Positions 1 to 3,800 of a DNA stretch of 5,138 bases are shown here, one piece after another (the stretch's first letter is position 1; each line of letters begins with the position of its first letter). Origin of the DNA: an uncultured Bacilli bacterium (GTDB lineage Bacteria; Bacillota_I; Bacilli_A; RF39; UBA660); NCBI GenBank assembly GCA_947629425.1, contig CANRDR010000107.1, positions 1 through 5,138 on the forward strand, written 5' to 3'. Under the pieces are notes generated by a model. It saw nothing but the letters and a program-made list of their open reading frames with translations, had not been told where the DNA came from and searched no databases. A program made the position numbers and the translations under genes.

Positions 1-2
1 AG

Positions 3-254
3 ATAAAATTTGATAAAAAAACAAGTATTTATAGTACTTGAACAACTATTTTTGGTCTACAAGTGTCAAACTTGGGAATACATTATAAAAATTTATATGC
101 AACATATAATTTAGGCCCATTACTAATTAGAAATCCACATTTTAAAGATCATATAGTAAAAGAAATATTAGAAAAAAAAGAAATACTTTATAAAAAGGTA
201 TCTTCAATAGATGAAAAAGCATATAACGAATATATTAAGAATTTTGTTTCTTAA
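3..254 (+). pseudogene. gatD: C-terminal remnant of GatD-like glutamine amidotransferase
   Basis: GatD is the glutaminase subunit of the MurT-GatD lipid II isoglutaminyl synthase. It supplies ammonia for amidating the D-Glu of the peptidoglycan stem peptide in the cytoplasm. The segment GIHYKNLYATYNLGPLL followed by an RNP and a helical tail matches my memory of the GatD C-terminus (GIHYKN..GTYLHGP.LPKN). Two defects are visible. An in-frame TGA at 39-41 interrupts a frame that still resembles GatD on both sides: KKTSIYST before it, TTIFG after it, compared with GGRTY...VTFG in GatD. The catalytic His of TYLHGP is also replaced (TYNLGP). The usual GYGNN stretch is degraded as well. The remaining ORF could start only at GTG 63, with no Shine-Dalgarno before it, so I do not call it an independent gene. 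MurT would be expected upstream, outside the window. The alternatives are a sequencing error at the TGA or a divergent, inactive paralogue. Family assignment is fairly sure; pseudogene status is inference. Confidence 0.55.
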
Positions 255-258
255 AAAA

Positions 259-275
259 TATAATAGTTGTATAAT
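259..275 (+). promoter_or_regulatory. possible -10 elements for the small membrane protein gene
   Basis: Two perfect TATAAT hexamers lie at 259-264 and 270-275 in the short gap before the membrane protein gene. The first would give a leader of about 20 nt that still contains the Shine-Dalgarno at 283-289. The second would start transcription on top of it. No convincing -35 is visible at the right distance from either, and TATAAT is common by chance in DNA this AT-rich. Confidence 0.25.
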
Positions 276-292
276 AATAATTAGGTGATAGT

Positions 293-697
293 ATGAAAAA
301 ATTATTTAAAGAAAATAGCAAATTATTAATAATAATATCTATATTAGAAATAATATTATCTATATTTTTCTTAACTTATTTTAGTTATGTAGATAGATTA
401 ACATATATAGAAAATTCTAATGACTTAGTATTATTAATACAAAATATGTATACATCCACTTGGTGGGCATTAATAATATGTATGATTAATTTAATAAGTA
501 TATTTACTATAACTAGTATAATTTATAAAAAAAATTACTTACATTTTATATCTATATTAATATGGTTAGTATTACTAATATTATCTTTAGATTTTACTAA
601 AGGAATAAAATATAATTTATCTAATTTATTTATATTTGTACCTATTATTATAATAAATATAATAGCGTATAAAAATCAAAAAAATAAAGTATCATAA
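293..697 (+). CDS. small four-helix membrane protein, function unknown
   Basis: I do not recognise a family for this 134-residue protein. It is strongly hydrophobic, with four likely transmembrane helices at about residues 11-32, 57-78, 83-101 and 111-127. They are joined by short polar loops, and both ends are Lys-rich. The Lys-rich N-terminus (MKKLFKENSK) and the KNQKNK tail suggest both termini are cytoplasmic. The first loop (about 33-56) is the longest and would face outward; a double Trp (TSTWWAL) opens helix 2. There is no cleavable signal motif. The ATG start is well supported by AGGTGAT at 283-289. It lies 38 nt after the decayed gatD remnant and might once have been co-transcribed with it. 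It converges on the M16 peptidase genes, with only three bases between the stop codons. It could be a transporter accessory or immunity-type protein, but nothing in the sequence decides that. Confidence 0.75.
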   Translation: MKKLFKENSKLLIIISILEIILSIFFLTYFSYVDRLTYIENSNDLVLLIQNMYTSTWWALIICMINLISIFTITSIIYKKNYLHFISILIWLVLLILSLDFTKGIKYNLSNLFIFVPIIIINIIAYKNQKNKVS

Positions 698-709
698 ACT
701 TTATTTTTT
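679..709. terminator. bidirectional terminator between convergent genes
   Basis: AAAAAATAAAGT (679-690) and ACTTTATTTTTT (698-709) are perfect 12-bp complements around a 7-nt loop. On the plus strand the hairpin ends in a run of six T (704-709). On the minus strand the A-run at 678-684 gives the U-tract. The same element can therefore end the membrane protein transcript and the M16 operon. The plus-strand stop (695-697) sits in the loop and the minus-strand stop (703-701) in the right arm, so both genes run into their own terminator. The stem is almost all A-T, so part of the efficiency would come from the U-tract. Confidence 0.65.
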
Positions 710-1981
710 AAATGGTTTTATAACTAAGATAGATTCTTGTATTTTTTTTAATGATTTAGATATTTCTTTTATAGTATTTATATTTAATTTATCATATAAA
801 TCCATTTCATTATATAAATATTTATCATACATTAATATATTATCTTGAATATTATTATTTACTGTTTCTATATTATCAAAATGTAATAAATAATTAGATT
901 TTAATACTTTAATTTTTCTTTCTAATTCTTCATTATTTATATTTATATTATTTAAAGTATCTTTAACCATATTAATAAACATTACAGGATAATCTGTATC
1001 AGTTGATAAACTTACAACTATATAATCTTTAGTATATGTTTTATTAATAATTATTCCATCATTTATAACACTATTATTTATTAATTTATCTTGTATATCA
1101 CTAGTAACACCGTATAATATATTAAATATTGTATCTATATATAAATATAATAATTCATCTTTTAAAGATAATTTTTTAAAATTCTTTTTAGGTATTTTTA
1201 AATTAATACATACTTTATTAGTTTCAACATTCATTTCTATTTCTTCATATTCTTTATTAACTTTTATAGGTTCTATTATCTTTTTTCTAATTATTTCATT
1301 ATTATTATATTCTTTATTTTCTTTTTCTTCTAATATCGCTAATGCTTCATAAGGATTTACATTACCTGTTATTATTACAAACATATTATCAGGATTATAA
1401 AATGTATTATAACATGTTAATATATCATCTAATGTTATTTTTTTTATATCTTCTATATCTCCACTTATTAATTTATTTCTTAAATCTTTAACGAATACAT
1501 TTTCTAAAGATTTATATGCTAATTCTGTATTAGGATCATTTTTATACATATTTATTTCTTCTTTAATTATATCTCTTTCAGAATTAATTAATTCTTTAGT
1601 AAAATATGGTGTTTCTACATAATCTAATAAGTATTCAAAGTTTTCTTTAAAATTAGTAGAAGAAAATACTTCATAACAAGTTACATCATAAGAAGTATAC
1701 GCATTTATAGAAGAACCTAATTTAGAATAATAATCAAATACACTACCATTTTCTAAATTAAATTTTAAATGTTCTATATAATGTGCTATACCAGATGGAA
1801 CTATATTATATTTTGTATCATTATTAGTTTTAAATTCTGTATCTACAGAACCAAATTTAGTACTATAAGTAATATAATAATTTTCTTGATTAGTATTAGG
1901 TAATACATATAATTCTAATCCATTATTAAGTTTATGATAATATAAATATTCATTTGTATTTTTTATATTAATTTTTTCCAT
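701..1981 (-). CDS. ymfH: YmfH-like M16 zinc metallopeptidase, catalytic subunit
   Basis: A 426-residue M16B-type peptidase, close to the length I recall for Bacillus subtilis YmfH. The inverted zinc motif HxxEH is intact as H67-Y-I-E70-H71. The downstream EEINMYKNDP aligns with QEINMY of YmfH and supplies the probable third ligand at E142. The stretch AYTSYDVTCYEVFSSTNF (94-111) is also typical of the family. The N-terminal M16 fold spans about residues 18-165. The GDIEDI...FYNPDNMFVIITG stretch (174-206) marks the start of the M16_C half, which runs to about 400. The Arg/Tyr substrate pair of other M16 enzymes is not evident here; it is in the partner protein. There is no signal peptide, so it should act in the cytoplasm on peptides. 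The ATG is supported by AGAGGAT at 1986-1992. The start overlaps the end of the upstream partner gene by 14 bases, which indicates one operon and probably translational coupling. There is no Trp in the protein. The natural substrate cannot be read from sequence. Confidence 0.88.
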   Translation of the reverse strand: MEKINIKNTNEYLYYHKLNNGLELYVLPNTNQENYYITYSTKFGSVDTEFKTNNDTKYNIVPSGIAHYIEHLKFNLENGSVFDYYSKLGSSINAYTSYDVTCYEVFSSTNFKENFEYLLDYVETPYFTKELINSERDIIKEEINMYKNDPNTELAYKSLENVFVKDLRNKLISGDIEDIKKITLDDILTCYNTFYNPDNMFVIITGNVNPYEALAILEEKENKEYNNNEIIRKKIIEPIKVNKEYEEIEMNVETNKVCINLKIPKKNFKKLSLKDELLYLYIDTIFNILYGVTSDIQDKLINNSVINDGIIINKTYTKDYIVVSLSTDTDYPVMFINMVKDTLNNININNEELERKIKVLKSNYLLHFDNIETVNNNIQDNILMYDKYLYNEMDLYDKLNINTIKEISKSLKKIQESILVIKPFKK

Positions 1982-3230
1982 TATTATCCTCTTTCATACA
2001 TAATATTGTATTTATTTTTATTTTTTTATGAAAATTTATTATATCTTCTATATTAACTTTATTATATTTATTTATTCTAGTTTCTATAGGTTCTAATCCA
2101 TATAAGTTTTTAAATATATAATTATCTATTATTCTACTAGGATTATCTAAAGACATTTTTAATGTAGTTTCAGCTAATTTTTTTACATTATTTAATTCTT
2201 CTTCATTTATATTTTTCATGTCATTAATTGATTTTTTTATTAATTTTATTGCACTAGATTCATTATTTTCTGATATTGCTGTATGTATAATAATTAAGTT
2301 ATCAAATTTTTGATATATACTAGAACAGTTATAACATAATGAATTATCATTTCTTAAATTATTATATAGTTTAGTATCTAATGAACTACCTCCTAATAAC
2401 ATATTATAAATATATCCTACATAATTTCTTTCATAATCATTCATATTATCTATGTTTAATCCAAAACATATATTTTCTTGATTAAAATTATTGTATTCAT
2501 ATATTATTTTTTCTTTTTTTCTAGATTCATTATCTATAATATAATCTATTTTATGGTTTTTAAATATATTTATTTTTAAATTATCTTTTATTATATTAGA
2601 TACTTTATCCATATCTAAATCACCTATTATATATATATCTATATAATCATGATCTAACATACTTAAATAATATTCATATAAGTTACTTTCATTAATTAAT
2701 TCTAAATCACTTATATTTCCATTTATATCTATACTACTAACTTTATTAGGATACATATTTTGAAGTAATCTTTGTATACTTAGTTTTTTTGGATCTTCTA
2801 TTATACTTTCTATATCATTTTTTAATCTATTTTTTATATATTTAAATGTATTAGTATCAAATTCATTTATATTTATATTAGGATTCATAATAGATTCTAT
2901 TGGAAATTTTATAAATTCTTCTATATTTTCATTAACTAAATCAGGATTAATAAAATCAAAACAAAAACTAGTTAATATACTTTTACCAATTCTATTATTA
3001 ACTGAATAAAAATAAGCATTATATAATTCTTCTAATTTTATCATTAATTCTTTTTTAGTTTTATAAAATTTAGTATTTTCAACTAACATTAAAGAAAGTA
3101 AACTTCTTTTAGTAATATTTTCAATATCTATATTATTTCTAAATATTATTTCCATATGACATGTTTTAAATTTATTAGTTTTTACTGTATATATATTATA
3201 AGTATCAGTTTTATACTCTTTATATATCAT
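1968..3230 (-). CDS. ymfF: YmfF-like M16 family protein, non-zinc partner subunit
   Basis: A 420-residue M16 homologue that has lost the HxxEH motif; the corresponding stretch reads LLSLMLVENTKFYKTKKEL (44-62). Other family marks remain: KLEELYNA (65-72), the IDIYIIGDLD strand (197-206) that begins the C-terminal M16 half, and LLGGSSLDTKLYNNLRNDNS (278-297) followed by LCYN. The last holds R293 and Y300, the Arg/Tyr pair that in two-subunit M16B proteases sits on the subunit without zinc. With the adjacent YmfH-like gene this suggests a heterodimer with a split active site. There is no signal peptide or membrane segment, so it is probably cytoplasmic. The start is set by GAGGTG at 3237-3242, six bases before ATG. 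The gene is the first of the two-gene operon. In Bacillus the pair is usually near rodZ/pgsA-type genes; here it follows an unrelated surface-protein gene. There is no Trp, and Asn and Ile are very abundant. Confidence 0.82.
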   Translation of the reverse strand: MIYKEYKTDTYNIYTVKTNKFKTCHMEIIFRNNIDIENITKRSLLSLMLVENTKFYKTKKELMIKLEELYNAYFYSVNNRIGKSILTSFCFDFINPDLVNENIEEFIKFPIESIMNPNININEFDTNTFKYIKNRLKNDIESIIEDPKKLSIQRLLQNMYPNKVSSIDINGNISDLELINESNLYEYYLSMLDHDYIDIYIIGDLDMDKVSNIIKDNLKINIFKNHKIDYIIDNESRKKEKIIYEYNNFNQENICFGLNIDNMNDYERNYVGYIYNMLLGGSSLDTKLYNNLRNDNSLCYNCSSIYQKFDNLIIIHTAISENNESSAIKLIKKSINDMKNINEEELNNVKKLAETTLKMSLDNPSRIIDNYIFKNLYGLEPIETRINKYNKVNIEDIINFHKKIKINTILCMKEDNNGKN

Positions 3231-3327
3231 TGTTTACACCTCATTTTTATTATGTGTTAAATTAATAAAAATATAATTATTAATAAAACTTTTTATAATT
3301 ATATTTTATTAGAAATATTTATAAATT

Positions 3328-3356
3328 ACTATATATTTTTATATAAATATTTACAA
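3328..3356 (-). promoter_or_regulatory. possible promoter of the M16 peptidase operon
   Basis: On the minus strand TTGTAA (3356-3351) is followed after 17 bases by TATAGT (3333-3328). Transcription would start near 3321 and give a leader of about 90 nt before the YmfF-like start. The -35 overlaps the -35 of the plus-strand small-RNA promoter (3350-3355), so the two would be divergent and probably compete for polymerase. The surrounding DNA is so AT-rich that other matches exist; this one is chosen for its exact spacing. Confidence 0.3.
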
Positions 3357-3378
3357 GTATTATTTTTTATGATATAAA
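3350..3378 (+). promoter_or_regulatory. extended -10 promoter of candidate small RNA
   Basis: TTTACA (3350-3355) matches the sigma-A -35 at five of six positions. After exactly 17 bases comes TATAAA (3373-3378), also five of six, preceded by TG at 3370-3371 in the TGn extended -10 arrangement. The predicted start is about 3385, at the first G of GGATAGG, where the first GC-rich island begins. An imperfect copy (9 of 11) of the TAGATAAATTA motif overlaps the -10, which would be a natural repressor position. Confidence 0.6.
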
Positions 3379-3384
3379 TTAGAT

Positions 3385-3494
3385 GGATAGGTAAATTAAA
3401 ACACATCAAGAAGAGATTTCTTGATGCCTTCCAAATTTTTATTACTTGAAAGACATTCCAAAACCCTCTGTGGAAAAGAATGTCTTGTTTTTTT
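3385..3494 (+). ncRNA. candidate small regulatory RNA, about 110 nt
   Basis: I do not recognise a known RNA family. The unit is complete: promoter, structured body and terminator. The 5' domain has a perfect 9-bp hairpin, CATCAAGAA (3404-3412) with TTCTTGATG (3418-3426), loop GAGAT. It is enclosed by GGA-T-AGG (3385-3391) pairing with CCTTCC (3427-3432), leaving one bulged U. An A/U-rich single-stranded linker (3433-3449) follows, then a terminator hairpin whose loop is C-rich (ACCCTCT, 3463-3469). C-rich unpaired loops are the usual seed of Gram-positive small RNAs that block ribosome binding sites; that role is inference. The loop can pair 5 of 5 with AGAGG in the YmfH-like Shine-Dalgarno and 6 of 7 with the AGGAGGT at 3651-3657. 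No ORF with a plausible start lies inside. It may instead be a leader or part of a mobile element. Confidence 0.55.
3450..3494 (+). terminator. Rho-independent terminator of the small RNA
   Basis: AAGACATTC (3450-3458) pairs perfectly with GAATGTCTT (3478-3486), followed by a run of seven T (3488-3494) and then ATTTTT. The apex can add CCA/TGG pairs (3458-3460 with 3471-3473), with an asymmetric A-rich bulge on the 3' side and a ten-base loop AAACCCTCTG. The 9-bp stem containing four G-C pairs is strong for this genome. Confidence 0.7.
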
Positions 3495-3507
3495 ATTTTT
3501 AAACATC

Positions 3508-3579
3508 TAATTTATCTAAGGTGATACATTTTGTTATGTCTATGATGTTTTATAATTTATCTATATAATAGATAAATTA
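3508..3579. repeat. three copies of TAGATAAATTA, candidate operator motif
   Basis: The 11-mer TAGATAAATTA occurs exactly three times: inverted at 3508-3518, inverted at 3553-3563 and direct at 3569-3579. An imperfect fourth copy (9 of 11) lies at 3371-3381 over the small-RNA -10. The copies sit between the two plus-strand promoters, and the last two form the arms of a long palindrome. Such clustering suggests binding sites for a dimeric regulator. The very low complexity of the DNA means chance cannot be excluded. Confidence 0.4.
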
Positions 3580-3582
3580 TAA
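3550..3582. repeat. 15-bp perfect palindrome with 3-base centre
   Basis: TTATAATTTATCTAT (3550-3564) and ATAGATAAATTATAA (3568-3582) are perfect inverted copies separated by ATA. Neither strand has a T-run directly after the stem, so it is not a standard terminator. It ends six bases before the -35 of the second plus-strand promoter, a usual place for an activator or repressor site. Confidence 0.6.
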
Positions 3583-3588
3583 TAAAAA

Positions 3589-3617
3589 TTAACAAGAATA
3601 TAACTATTTGATAAAAT
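3589..3617 (+). promoter_or_regulatory. extended -10 promoter upstream of second GC island
   Basis: TTAACA (3589-3594) differs from the -35 consensus at one position. After exactly 17 bases comes TAAAAT (3612-3617), one mismatch to TATAAT, with TG at 3609-3610 making a TGn extended -10. Transcription would start near 3624 in a pyrimidine-rich stretch, just before the second structured island. The architecture copies that of the promoter at 3350-3378. Confidence 0.5.
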
Positions 3618-3624
3618 ACTTTTT

Positions 3625-3749
3625 CTTTCATCATATAAACACTCACTTCTAGGAGGTATCATTCTCCCACAATTTGATGTGTTAGTTGCTATATTAACAC
3701 AATGTATTTGCAAACTGTGTCAGTTGGTGTCGAAGATTTAAATTTTTTT
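3625..3749 (+). ncRNA. candidate structured RNA with alternating pairing segments
   Basis: I do not recognise this element. It is the most GC-rich part of the intergenic region and contains a consensus-strength AGGAGGT (3651-3657) with no ordinary gene after it. CTCC at 3664-3667 can pair with GGAG at 3652-3655 and hide that site. Four segments follow: CACA (3668-3671), TGTGTTAG (3678-3685), TTAACACA (3694-3701) and TGTGT (3716-3720). They can pair 1-2, 2-3 or 3-4, and these states exclude one another as in an attenuator. A small hairpin AACTG/CAGTT lies at 3713-3725, and T-runs at 3743-3749 and 3753-3758 may end the transcript. The only reading frame in step with the AGGAGGT runs 3661-3741 and would need an ATT start. 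It would give a 26-residue Cys-containing hydrophobic peptide. Strand and ends are uncertain. Confidence 0.35.
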
Positions 3750-3769
3750 ATATTTTTTCATAATAAAAG

Positions 3770-3798
3770 AAAAAAATTGCTAGTTTTAGGGCTAGCAA
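3770..3798 (-). terminator. Rho-independent terminator of the surface-protein gene
   Basis: On the minus strand TTGCTAG (3798-3792) and CTAGCAA (3783-3777) form a perfect 7-bp stem with an eight-base loop, followed at once by seven T (3776-3770). It begins two bases after the TAA of the surface-protein gene (3803-3801). It separates that gene from the M16 operon, which therefore needs its own promoter. Confidence 0.85.
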
Positions 3799-3800
3799 AA

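Larger units (their letters stand above)
3374..3515. repeat. 12-bp inverted repeat flanking the small RNA
   Basis: ATAAATTAGATG (3374-3385) and CATCTAATTTAT (3504-3515) are perfect inverted copies bracketing the whole small-RNA unit, from its -10 to just past its terminator. They could be operator half-sites or ends of a tiny inserted element. No matching target-site duplication is visible outside them (GAT on the left, CTA on the right), so the mobile interpretation is weak. Confidence 0.4.
3243..3800. other. 558-base intergenic region carrying candidate regulatory RNAs
   Basis: No conventional protein gene is visible on either strand. The part nearest the M16 operon (3243-3350) is almost pure A/T and can hold only its leader and promoter. 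Two islands stand out by composition: 3385-3486 at about 32% G+C and 3641-3735 at about 38%, against flanks well below 20%. Both islands have promoter-like sequence immediately upstream on the plus strand. Between them lie several copies of an 11-bp AT-rich motif. The region closes with the terminator of the minus-strand surface-protein gene. The individual elements are listed separately. Confidence 0.8.

Noticed and set aside
22..40. CAAGTA/TACTTG inverted repeat as a terminator
   Set aside because: The stem is only 6 bp with a 7-base loop, no T-run follows directly, and it lies inside the GatD-like frame.
63..254. Independent 63-residue gene starting at GTG
   Set aside because: No Shine-Dalgarno precedes it, and GatD-like sequence continues upstream in the same frame, so it is a fragment and not a gene of its own.
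293..3230. Alternative genetic code (TGA as Trp) across the window
   Set aside because: All visible Trp codons in the membrane and surface proteins are TGG, and no confident gene contains an in-frame TGA; the single candidate TGA at 39 is not enough.
3550..3582. Long palindrome as a Rho-independent terminator
   Set aside because: No T-tract follows on either strand; it fits better as a protein-binding site.
3560..3664. Minus-strand mini-ORF starting MIPPRSEC opposite the second GC island
   Set aside because: The only purine-rich site (GGGAG) is one base from the ATG, and the rest of the frame is low-complexity AT sequence ending in the palindrome. Kept only as a reminder that the element might be transcribed from the minus strand.
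3640..3741. tRNA gene or T-box leader
   Set aside because: GGTGTCGAAG only loosely resembles a T-loop, no acceptor stem or anticodon arm can be drawn, and the T-box AGGGTGGNACC motif is absent on both strands.
3243..3800. CRISPR array or tracrRNA-type locus
   Set aside because: There are no regularly spaced direct repeats with spacers; the repeated motif is 11 bp, irregularly placed and in both orientations.
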